Below are positions 56,924 through 64,000 of a DNA stretch of 64,000 bases, piece by piece. The notes under the pieces are model-generated. The model saw nothing but the letters and a program-made list of their open reading frames with translations, had not been told where the DNA came from and searched no databases. The stretch covers positions 62,001 to 126,000 of the forward strand of contig NZ_FOSL01000012.1 in the NCBI RefSeq assembly GCF_900114255.1, read 5' to 3'. This DNA comes from Neomesorhizobium albiziae. GTDB lineage: Bacteria > Pseudomonadota > Alphaproteobacteria > Rhizobiales > Rhizobiaceae. Numbering within the stretch: position 1 is the stretch's first letter; each line of letters starts with the position of its first letter. The translations under genes were made by a program, and so were the position numbers.

Positions 56924-57364
56924 TTACGACCGCGGCAGGCCAGGGGTCGAGTTTTGCGAAGCGGCAGTTTTGTCACCGGCATCCTGCGCCGATGGCGCCT
57001 CTTTCGGGAATATCATGTCGACGGGTACACAAAGTGCCTCGGCGATCGCCTTGAACGTTCTGGTGGAGCCCGTTTTCCCCGTACATTCGATCTGGGACAA
57101 CATGCTGGGTGTGATCCCCACCAGTTTGGCGAGGAAGCGGCCGCTGAAGCCACGCCATTGCCGGATGGCGCGAACCGGATTTTCGCCGGCTAAAATTCTG
57201 CGTTCTATTGCGGCGGGGAGGGTAAATACGTCCTCCCGGTTTTTCTTCAGCGCCGCAAGCCCGTTGGCAGCCGCCAATTCGAGAACCCTAAACTGTCTTT
57301 CGGGAAGGATCACCAGACGCTCTCTTGCGCTTGCGTGATCGATATACTGCACATCGAGCTTCAT
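56924..57364 (-). CDS. XRE-type helix-turn-helix regulator
   Basis: A 146-residue protein with a central HTH domain: IRQWRGFSGRFLAKLVGITP, then MLSQIECTGKTGSTRTFKAI and AEALCVPVDMIF. The N-terminal 70 residues (VQYIDHASARERLVILPE) look like an antitoxin-like or prevent-host-death-type leader rather than a sensor domain. A perfect 7-bp inverted repeat lies 45-62 bases upstream and may be its own operator. No toxin gene is adjacent. Confidence 0.82.
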   Translation of the reverse strand: MKLDVQYIDHASARERLVILPERQFRVLELAAANGLAALKKNREDVFTLPAAIERRILAGENPVRAIRQWRGFSGRFLAKLVGITPSMLSQIECTGKTGSTRTFKAIAEALCVPVDMIFPKEAPSAQDAGDKTAASQNSTPGLPRS

Positions 57365-57408
57365 GGATTGCTACCCAAAAAGAGAACACTGACCAAGCCC
57401 GATCCATG

Positions 57409-57426
57409 CGAATACTGCGGTATTCG
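57409..57426. promoter_or_regulatory. Palindrome upstream of the XRE regulator
   Basis: CGAATAC (57409-57415) and GTATTCG (57420-57426) form a perfect inverted repeat with a 4-base spacer, 45-62 bases upstream of the XRE gene. The position and symmetry suit an autoregulatory operator. Confidence 0.55.
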
Positions 57427-57529
57427 TGGTTAATTTCCAGTTAATCCATATTCAGCCGTCTCGTTGTAGAATAGCGTAAATCGACGCGCGAATTCGGACG
57501 AACAATATTTCGCGAGGCCCCGGGTTCCG

Positions 57530-58201
57530 TCACTCGTCCTGTTCGGCGAGGGCCTGCAGCGCGGGAAGGTCGTGAAAAATCAGCCGGCCGTCGCGTTTCT
57601 CGATCAGCCCACGCTTGGCAAGGCTGCTCATCTCGCGCGACACCGCTTCCCTGTGGGTGCTGATCTTCGCGGCCAGTTCGATATGCGTCGGGGCCGGGTC
57701 TAGCGAAGCCCTTCCGAAAACAAGTGTGCTTTCCGCCGTCAGGCGCAGCAACTCGTGGATCAGGCGCTGGCGTACGACCAGGGTGCTGAACTCATAGACC
57801 CGATCGGTCATCCGGCGCAGTTGCACCGACATATGTTCGAGCAGCGCCCAGGCGAACGCCGGGTGGTTGTTTACAATGTCGCGGAATGCGGCAACCGGCA
57901 ATCGCGCGGTGCGTGCCTGCCCGAGCGCCACGACGCTTGCCGACCGCACTTTCCCGTCGATGCCGGCTAGCTCTCCAAAGATCTCGCCGGGTTCGACGTC
58001 GCGATAAGCGATCTCCCTGCCGTCATGCGAGAAAAGCGTTACGCGCGCGTCTCCCTCCAGCAGGAAGAAGACATCGCAGCCGCTGTCGCCATGCGCGATG
58101 ATCAACTCATGATGTTGATAGGTGCGCTCAACCCATCGCGCGGCCAGCGCCGTAAGGACGGAATCCGGCAGTTTCGCTAGAAAGGCCGGGGCCGATTTCA
58201 C
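57530..58201 (-). CDS. Crp/Fnr family transcriptional regulator
   Basis: About 223 residues with an N-terminal cyclic-nucleotide-binding-type domain (HGDSGCDVFFLLEGDARVTL, PGEIFGELAGIDGKVRSAS) and a C-terminal winged HTH (LAAKISTHREAVSREMSSLA). No N-terminal cysteine cluster is present, so it is not a classical oxygen-sensing Fnr. I prefer the GTG at 58201, with AGGAG six bases upstream; an ATG at 58207 has the ribosome-binding site directly against it. Confidence 0.9.
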   Translation of the reverse strand: MKSAPAFLAKLPDSVLTALAARWVERTYQHHELIIAHGDSGCDVFFLLEGDARVTLFSHDGREIAYRDVEPGEIFGELAGIDGKVRSASVVALGQARTARLPVAAFRDIVNNHPAFAWALLEHMSVQLRRMTDRVYEFSTLVVRQRLIHELLRLTAESTLVFGRASLDPAPTHIELAAKISTHREAVSREMSSLAKRGLIEKRDGRLIFHDLPALQALAEQDE

Positions 58202-58207
58202 GAGCAT

Positions 58208-58914
58208 CTCCTTTCGCTAAAGGTTGTCAGTTTCTGCTTCCAAAAGCCCAGGCAACCGGTGGCTGGTCGATGTCGACTGCTGGTGCGGTGCATCGTGTTG
58301 AGGGTGTGCGGATTCCCACAGACCATCATGATGCGGTTTTATACGATATTCCAATGGTTGTTCAGCAGACAATGCTCTGACCGACGATGGAATGGGAACA
58401 TGCGACATTCGGCTTCAATCAAGCAGTTGGCATCGACATTTCGTGAGTTGCTGGTAAGGCGCTACCGGCCGGAACTTCATTACATGCGCGGACCCGGGCC
58501 AGCCAGCGCACGTCGCGCGGCCAGCGTTGAAGGGCGCGTACAAAATTCACCTTTCGTGGGGGGCATCGGTAGCGCGGCACCTTGATGTGGAATCCTGTCC
58601 GCCAAGGTGCAGCGTGACTGCTGGCGTTGGCCACGGGCGGGCAACGCGGTGCAGTCCCAAGCGTCCGACGAATTGCCTGAGAATGGGGGCAGAGAGCGCC
58701 GGACGCCGGGCCGGTGGCGATTTGTGCACAATCGTCTCCAGCGTCTAATACTACTTCACGCTCAATTGAATGTGTATCGGCAAATAGGGCTACCGGTAAA
58801 TCTCTGATGGGCCAGGTTTCAAATCGAATATGTTGCCGCATGAGTTGTGATCTGTAAAATCTACACTTGTAACTGCGCTTGGGTCGCAGGGGTAATTTCT
58901 AGTTTTCAGCGTAT
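58208..58914. other. Gap without a convincing gene
   Basis: About 700 bases with only short overlapping open frames on both strands and no ribosome-binding sites or family motifs. The longest frame (58419-58841, minus) has a biased, cysteine- and arginine-rich composition typical of a shadow. The stretch beside 58210-58330 probably carries the Crp/Fnr promoter. It may contain decayed sequence. Confidence 0.6.
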
Positions 58915-59074
58915 TCAACAAACGCCATCCATGGCTCCTTTGGCCCATTTCAGGTCTTTCAGGATTTTCTCGCCGGCGAGTTGCTTGCGCGCCTTTTCCA
59001 CAACCGTTTACGACGGTCGGGAATTGCGGGTCGATCTTTTCCAGCCGCTCGACAGCTGCAGCGGCGATCTCTAG
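58915..59074 (-). pseudogene. Possible remnant of a broken gene end
   Basis: On the minus strand one frame reads LEIAAAAVERLEKIDPQFPT and, after a one-base frame change near 59005, another reads VVEKARKQLAGEKILKDLKW then AKGAMDGVC and stop. Both pieces look like natural helical protein and would join smoothly, suggesting the frameshifted C-terminus of a lost gene. The family is not recognised and the evidence is thin. Confidence 0.3.
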
Positions 59075-59096
59075 GCATGAACCAAGCCGGTGGTGG

Positions 59097-60113
59097 CTAT
59101 TTGGCTGGCGGGTAGACTGTGAGCCAGTCGTTCTTCATGTCGACGATCGTCCAGCCCTTGGCAGTGCCCTCGTCGAGCGCCTTGTCGAGCTTGCCGATAT
59201 GCGATTGGCGGTCGTAGGCCCATTCGCGGTCGGCGTCAGTGTGATGGACAATGCCGATGAACCGCGCGCCCGGCCCTGCGGCCGTCCATTCCAGCATCTG
59301 CTGATCGCCGTCTGAATTGCCGAAGGCGAAGATCGGCCGGCGGCCGATGAAGTTGTTGATGCCAGAAGGCTTGCCGGGGCCGTCATCGATGAATTCGATC
59401 TTCGACTCCTTCACCAGGACAGGCACGCCATCGCGCAGTTCGAATTTCGTCACGCCCGCCGAGCCGACGACCTGTTCGGGCGGGATGCCGTAGGCCTTTT
59501 CGGCGAAACCACGCATGAATTCCACGCCTCCGCCCGAGACGATGAACGTCTTGAAGCCGTTCGCCCTAAGATAGGCGAGCAATTCCAGCTGCGGCTGGTA
59601 GACCAGTTCGTCGTATGGCCGGTCGAAGCGGGGGTGGCGTGCCGTTTTCAGCCAGTCGGCGACGATCGCGGCGTATTCGTCCGTCGTCATGCCCGAATGC
59701 GTGAGCGCCATGATCTCCATGAGGCCCTTTTCGCCCGCGGCGGCAAGGCCCTTGGTATCTCCGGCCAGCACCGATTTGAACGGCTCGGTGTCATTCCATT
59801 CCGGATGCTGGGGCGCCATGGCCTTGATACGATCCAGCGCGAAGGCAAGCTGGAAGTAGACCGGCTGCTCCGACCACAGCGTGCCGTCATTGTCGAAGAC
59901 GGCGATGCGCTCCTCGGGCGGGACGAAATCGGCGCCGCCATCCTGCGTGACCTTGGCAACGAAATCGGTGATCGCCGACTTCACGGGGCCGTCCTTCCAG
60001 GAGGGCAGGGGATCCGTTTGAGCCACGGCAACGGAAACAAGCGCCAGCAGAAGGAGTGGAATGGAAAGGAAGGCTTGCAAGGAGGAGGTGCGTGAAAGGA
60101 TCATGGAAGTCAC
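59097..60113 (-). CDS. Exported HAD-superfamily phosphatase
   Basis: A 338-residue protein with a signal peptide ending near SVAVAQTD. The HAD motif I is AVFDNDGTLWSE, motif II is in FKTFIVSGGGVEFMRG, and the acidic motif IV region is FAFGNSDGDQQML. It should be a periplasmic phosphatase acting on a small phosphorylated compound. The start may be the ATG at 60113 or nine bases later. It is divergent from an arylsulfatase across 344 bases. Confidence 0.9.
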   Translation of the reverse strand: MTSMILSRTSSLQAFLSIPLLLLALVSVAVAQTDPLPSWKDGPVKSAITDFVAKVTQDGGADFVPPEERIAVFDNDGTLWSEQPVYFQLAFALDRIKAMAPQHPEWNDTEPFKSVLAGDTKGLAAAGEKGLMEIMALTHSGMTTDEYAAIVADWLKTARHPRFDRPYDELVYQPQLELLAYLRANGFKTFIVSGGGVEFMRGFAEKAYGIPPEQVVGSAGVTKFELRDGVPVLVKESKIEFIDDGPGKPSGINNFIGRRPIFAFGNSDGDQQMLEWTAAGPGARFIGIVHHTDADREWAYDRQSHIGKLDKALDEGTAKGWTIVDMKNDWLTVYPPAK

Positions 60114-60457
60114 CTCCAGCTGAACTGCTCATTCCGGATGCTATAGGCGTTTTATCCCATCATCCAGAGCAAAAAGAAATGTCGATGCCTCTATATCCAA
60201 CAGTATCGATACAAATTCAAACAGATGTTGTCGCCACGACCATATTGTCATTTGTTTTTATGACGTTCGCCTGGCTGCCGAAATACCTTTCGGTGTGCCA
60301 AGTTCCTCAAATGGTCTGCCTTCCCTTACATGGAATGCGGTCATAAGGTGACATCGCCGAAAGGAGGTCCGGCACCACGTCCGCCAGCATTTTTGGTCGG
60401 AAACCCTGTCTTGAAAGCACCGGTTCATTCCAACTGATTTCGCTCAGGAGCATGACT
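60114..60457. promoter_or_regulatory. Divergent intergenic region between phosphatase and sulfatase genes
   Basis: These 344 bases are AT-richer than the flanking genes and must contain the two divergent promoters. A 10-base palindrome, GTATCGATAC, lies at 60203-60212. The small open frames inside show no ribosome-binding sites or motifs and were not called. Confidence 0.4.
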
Positions 60458-62020
60458 ATGCGAAAGACAAGCAATCTGAAGGCAATGATGGTCGCGGCGG
60501 CCAGTTGCCTGGCCATTGGGGCGGTTTCGTCCGCCAACGCACAGGACACGCAGAAACCCAACATCCTCGTCATCTTCGGTGACGATGTCGGCCAGACCAA
60601 CATATCTGCCTATTCATTCGGTGTGATGGGCTACAAGACACCCAACATCGACCGGATCGCCAAGGAAGGCATGATGTTCACGGATTACTACGCCGAGAAC
60701 AGCTGCACCGCCGGGCGCTCGACATTCATCACCGGCCAGGTGTGCCTCCGTACTGGCCTGTGCAAAGTTGGCATTCCGGGCGCGACGGTCGGCCTGCAGG
60801 CGCGAGACGTGACCATTGCCCAAGCTCTGAAGCCGCTCGGCTATGCGACTGGACAATTCGGCAAGAACCACCTGGGCGATCGGGACGAATTTCTGCCGAC
60901 CAATCACGGCTTCGACGAGTTCTTCGGAAACCTCTACCACCTCAACGCGGAAGAGGAGCCGGAAAGGCCCTATTATCCCAAGGATGACGCCGAATTCGTC
61001 AAGAGCAACTCGCCTCGCGGCGTGCTGCACAGTTTCGCCGACGGCAAGATCGAAGATACCGGTCCGCTGAACAGAAAGCGGATGGAGACCGTTGACGACG
61101 AGACCACCGCCGCGGCGATTGCCTTCATCGAAAAGCAGGCGAAGGAGGGCAAGCCGTTCTTCACCTGGATGAACACGACGCGCATGCATGCGTTCACCCA
61201 TGTCCGCGAGTCCATGCAGGGACAGAGCGGCATGCCGGGCAACGAATACGCCGATGGCATGGTCGAGCACGACGGCGACGTCGGCAAGCTCCTGAAGGCG
61301 CTCGACGACCTGAACATCGCCGACAACACCATCGTGGTCTACACAACCGACAACGGCCCCAACCAATGGTCATGGCCGGATGCCGCGACGACGCCGTTCC
61401 GCAGCGAGAAGGATACGAACTGGGAAGGTGCCTTCCGCGTACCGGCTCTGGTCCGCTGGCCGGGCCACATCAAGGCCGGTGAAATCTCCAACGAGATGAT
61501 TTCCGGCCTCGACTGGTTCCCGACGCTTGTCGCAGCCGCTGGCGACAAGGACATCAAGGACCGCTTGCTGAAGGGCACCAAGCTGGGCGACAAGGATTTC
61601 AAGGTTCATCTCGACGGCTACAACCAGTTGCCATACCTGACCGGCGAGCAACCGAAGTCCGCACGCCAAGACTTCTACTACTTCAACGACGACGGAGCGC
61701 TCGTCTCATACCGCTACAACAACTGGAAGATCGTGTTCTCAGAGCAGCGCGAGCCAGGCGGCTTCCCCGTCTGGTCCAATCCGTTCACGACGCTGCGTGC
61801 ACCCAAGGTCTTCAACCTGCGCATGGACCCCTACGAACGTGCGGATGTCGTTTCGGATCAGTACTATGACTGGTTGGCCAAGAACGCCTACCTGATCCAG
61901 TATGGCGTCTGGCGGGTGGCCCCGTTCCTCGGGACCTTTAAGGACTATCCGCCGAGCCAGCGGCCAGCGAGCTTCAGCATCGACCAGATGGTGGAATCCC
62001 TGGAGAAGTCGATACAGTAA
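60458..62020 (+). CDS. Exported arylsulfatase
   Basis: A 520-residue sulfatase. The ATG at 60458 has AGGAG seven bases upstream; the ATG at 60452 is too close to it. The signal peptide ends near SSANAQD. The sulfatase signature is NSCTAGRST, where Cys83 would be converted to formylglycine by a maturase (not encoded here). Metal-site residues are in ILVIFGDDVGQTN and VYTTDNGPNQW. It should release sulfate from organic sulfate esters in the periplasm. Confidence 0.93.
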   Translation: MRKTSNLKAMMVAAASCLAIGAVSSANAQDTQKPNILVIFGDDVGQTNISAYSFGVMGYKTPNIDRIAKEGMMFTDYYAENSCTAGRSTFITGQVCLRTGLCKVGIPGATVGLQARDVTIAQALKPLGYATGQFGKNHLGDRDEFLPTNHGFDEFFGNLYHLNAEEEPERPYYPKDDAEFVKSNSPRGVLHSFADGKIEDTGPLNRKRMETVDDETTAAAIAFIEKQAKEGKPFFTWMNTTRMHAFTHVRESMQGQSGMPGNEYADGMVEHDGDVGKLLKALDDLNIADNTIVVYTTDNGPNQWSWPDAATTPFRSEKDTNWEGAFRVPALVRWPGHIKAGEISNEMISGLDWFPTLVAAAGDKDIKDRLLKGTKLGDKDFKVHLDGYNQLPYLTGEQPKSARQDFYYFNDDGALVSYRYNNWKIVFSEQREPGGFPVWSNPFTTLRAPKVFNLRMDPYERADVVSDQYYDWLAKNAYLIQYGVWRVAPFLGTFKDYPPSQRPASFSIDQMVESLEKSIQ

Positions 62021-62063
62021 CAGGCGTTGCTGTTGCTCGGCGATGCACCCGCATCCCAAAAAG

Positions 62064-62086
62064 CGCGCCACCCTCCCGGTGGCGCG
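62064..62086 (+). terminator. Hairpin after the arylsulfatase gene
   Basis: A 9-bp perfect stem (CGCGCCACC / GGTGGCGCG) with a 5-base loop is followed by TCCTTC. The T-tail is poor, so it is a moderate terminator candidate between the sulfatase and moxR genes. Confidence 0.6.
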
Positions 62087-62130
62087 TCCTTCACGGTCTT
62101 CAAATCCCAGTGAACCTGGAGCGACGCAAC

Positions 62131-63105
62131 ATGACCGCACGCGACGATATTCTGGACCTCGGCAAACGCATCGGCCAATCGATCATCGGCCAGGATGCTA
62201 TGGTCGAGCGCCTGCTTTTGGGCCTTTTGAGCGACGGCCACCTGCTGGTCGAAGGCTTGCCCGGGCTTGCCAAGACACGCGCGATCAAGAGCCTGGCGAA
62301 GAATCTCGACGCCAAACTCTCGCGCGTACAGTTCACCCCGGACCTTCTGCCATCCGATATCACCGGCTCGGAGGTCTATTTCACCGAGGGCGGCAAAGGC
62401 GAATTCAAGTTCCAGCAAGGGCCTGTGTTCGCCAATCTCGTCCTTGCAGACGAGATCAACCGCGCACCCGCAAAAGTTCAGTCGGCTCTTCTTGAGGCGA
62501 TGGAGGAACGCCAGGTGACGGTCGGCGGCGACAGCCACCCGCTGCCCGAGTTGTTCCTCGTCATGGCGACGCAGAACCCGATCGAGCAGGAGGGAACCTA
62601 TCCGCTGCCCGAAGCCCAGCTTGACCGTTTCCTGATGCATGTGCGGGTCGACTATCCCGCGCGCGAGGCCGAAGCCGAGATCATGCGGCTGGTGCGCGGC
62701 GAGGAAAACAGCAGCGGCAAAACCGCCGGCAAGCAAGCACCCAAGCTCGACCAGAAATCGGTGTTGGATGCGCGCAAGCAGATCGGCGCGATCACGGTTT
62801 CCGAACCGGTGGAGAACTACATCGTCGCCCTGGTCTACGCGACGCGCGAGCCGGCCAAGCTCGACAAGGATCTGGCAAGCTGGATTCAGGTGGGCGTCAG
62901 TCCGCGCGGCTCGATCGGGCTCGACAAGGTTTCCCGCTCCAATGCGTGGCTCAAGGGCCGTGATTACGCCAGCCCGGACGACGTCAAGGCGGTGGTGCAT
63001 GACGTTTTCCGCCACCGCCTTATATTGTCCTACGAGGCGCATGCCGCGGGCGTCACCGCCGACAAGGTGATCGACCGCGTCGTCGAACTCGTGGCAGTCG
63101 CCTGA
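62131..63105 (+). CDS. MoxR family AAA+ ATPase
   Basis: A 324-residue MoxR-type chaperone-like ATPase. The Walker A motif is EGLPGLAKTRAIKSL, Walker B is LVLADEINRAPAKVQSAL, and sensor 1 is in MATQNPIEQEGTYPLPEAQL. The ATG at 62131 has GGAG upstream; a GTG at 62110 is an alternative. Together with the following DUF58 gene it forms the start of the typical moxR-DUF58-membrane protein-VWA operon linked to envelope or stress functions. Confidence 0.95.
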   Translation: MTARDDILDLGKRIGQSIIGQDAMVERLLLGLLSDGHLLVEGLPGLAKTRAIKSLAKNLDAKLSRVQFTPDLLPSDITGSEVYFTEGGKGEFKFQQGPVFANLVLADEINRAPAKVQSALLEAMEERQVTVGGDSHPLPELFLVMATQNPIEQEGTYPLPEAQLDRFLMHVRVDYPAREAEAEIMRLVRGEENSSGKTAGKQAPKLDQKSVLDARKQIGAITVSEPVENYIVALVYATREPAKLDKDLASWIQVGVSPRGSIGLDKVSRSNAWLKGRDYASPDDVKAVVHDVFRHRLILSYEAHAAGVTADKVIDRVVELVAVA

Positions 63106-63116
63106 CGGAGGCATCC

Positions 63117-64000
63117 ATGGGCTTCTCCTTGTCAGCGCTGGGACGGTCGAAGGGACTTGTCAGGCCGCGCAACGCATCGCCAGAGCCAGCCAGGGGCGTC
63201 CATGTGACCGTCGAAGAGCTGGTGGCGCTGGAGGCTGCGGCGCGGGATTTCAATTTCCTGCGGAAACAGCCGGTCAATCGCCTGCTCGCCGGCCGCCATG
63301 CCTCCAACATGCGTGGGCGTGGCCTTTCTTTCGAGGAACTGCGCGACTATCTGCCCGGAGACGACGTTCGCACCATCGATTGGCGGGTGACTGCGCGAAC
63401 CGGCAAGCCCTTCGTTCGGGTCTATGACGAAGAGAAGGACCGGCCGGCGCTGATCGTGGTCGACCAGCGCATGAACATGTTCTTCGGCAGCCGGCTGATG
63501 ATGAAGTCGGTGTCGGCTGCCGAGACTGCGGCGCTCTGTGCCTGGCGGGTGATGAACCTCGGCGACCGCGTCGGCGGCTTTGTCTTCAACGATACCCGGG
63601 TCGACGAGCTGCGGCCGCATCGCAGCCGGGCCGCGGTTATCGAACTCGCCGGGGCGATCGCCAGGCAGAATGCGGAACTCAGGGCGGATTTGTCCGATCA
63701 TCGCGGCTCGGGACAGCTCGACCTTGCGCTTGCGGCTGTCGCCAATGTGGCGCGCCACGATCACCTGGTGGTCGTTATCAGCGATTTCGAGGGCCACGGC
63801 CCGCGCACCCGCGATCTGTTGCTGCGGCTGACGATCAGCAACGATGTGCTGGCGGTGCTGGTCTACGATCCGTTCCTGATCGACCTGCCCGAGACCGGCC
63901 ATATCGTCGTCAGTGGCGGCGGCATGCAGGCGGAGCTGCCTCTCGGGCATGGCAAGGTCAGGAGCGGCGTCGCCGATTTCGCCAGAAAGCGCGGCGACGA
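63117..64000 (+). CDS. DUF58 domain protein (partial, runs off the right edge)
   Basis: At least 294 residues; the end is outside the window. It starts 11 bases after moxR behind GACGGAGG. The DUF58 signature region is seen in MRGRGLSFEELRDYLPGDDV and RTIDWRVTARTGKPFVRVYD, followed by a VWA-like fold beginning with ALIVVDQRMNM. DUF58 proteins pair with MoxR ATPases and are thought to be their partners in folding or complex assembly. Confidence 0.93.
   Translation, partial: MGFSLSALGRSKGLVRPRNASPEPARGVHVTVEELVALEAAARDFNFLRKQPVNRLLAGRHASNMRGRGLSFEELRDYLPGDDVRTIDWRVTARTGKPFVRVYDEEKDRPALIVVDQRMNMFFGSRLMMKSVSAAETAALCAWRVMNLGDRVGGFVFNDTRVDELRPHRSRAAVIELAGAIARQNAELRADLSDHRGSGQLDLALAAVANVARHDHLVVVISDFEGHGPRTRDLLLRLTISNDVLAVLVYDPFLIDLPETGHIVVSGGGMQAELPLGHGKVRSGVADFARKRGD

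Noticed and set aside
58419-58841. A 140-residue minus-strand open frame in the gap after the Crp/Fnr gene
   Set aside because: No ribosome-binding site, biased Cys/Arg/Pro composition and overlapping frames on both strands; not convincing as a gene.

Overview
The window is a GC-rich, densely packed chromosomal segment of an alphaproteobacterium, most probably a Mesorhizobium or close relative in the Hyphomicrobiales. This rests on the gene order pyrB-pyrX-plsY-dprA next to topA-rnr-DUF983, the gatC-GNAT-gatA arrangement, the iscS-sufBCDS operon with an Irr-type box, phasin followed by clpS-clpA, and many alphaproteobacterial families (DUF1489, DUF1236, DUF6105). No prophage, transposase, CRISPR array or rRNA operon was seen; there is one tRNA gene.

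Layout. 1-9.7 kb is a minus-strand housekeeping block: DUF983 protein, RNase R, topoisomerase I, DprA, PlsY, a catalytically degenerate dihydroorotase and aspartate carbamoyltransferase. 9.8-13.2 kb holds an AidB-like acyl-CoA dehydrogenase and a convergent AEC permease, with a vapBC toxin-antitoxin (TA) module between two 47-bp copies of their shared 3' end. 13.5-24.7 kb holds RuvX, a metallo-beta-lactamase-fold hydrolase, GatC/GatA, an AT-rich SocAB-like pair (Panacea-domain antitoxin plus a putative replication toxin), a DUF218 protein, serine dehydratase, hicAB, and a VWA-like/J-domain pair. 24.7-33.4 kb: a SPOR-tailed D,D-carboxypeptidase, a phasin with PhaR-like boxes, ClpS/ClpA, AzlC/AzlD, an M23 peptidase, a 25-residue membrane peptide and a peroxiredoxin.

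33.5-40.3 kb: a giant AsmA-like envelope protein, TyrS, an acetyltransferase, a PaiB-type flavoprotein and an alpha/beta hydrolase. 40.4-48.8 kb is the iron-sulfur (SUF) locus: cysteine desulfurase, SufB, SufC, SufD, SufS, a SufT-like DUF59 protein and SufA. An Irr-type box lies at its head. Small hairpins with an identical seven-base loop and compensatory stem changes lie just upstream of sufB and sufA. Two unrelated minus-strand genes interrupt the locus before sufA, one of them bracketed by a duplicated end of sufT. 48.8-58.2 kb: two GFA-type proteins, TfoX-N, pyruvate oxidase, a DEAD-box helicase, NAD kinase, tRNA-Thr, a FadL-type porin, and XRE and Crp/Fnr regulators. 58.2-64 kb: a largely empty stretch, divergent exported HAD phosphatase and arylsulfatase genes, then MoxR and a DUF58 protein cut by the window edge.

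The most notable observations are: (i) small cargo modules placed at gene ends with a duplicated host-gene terminus (vapBC, and more weakly the DUF1236 gene); (ii) the covarying suf leader hairpins; and (iii) a SocAB-like TA pair whose toxin candidate ends in a sequence resembling a sliding-clamp-binding motif. All functions are inferred from sequence reading only; no database search was run.
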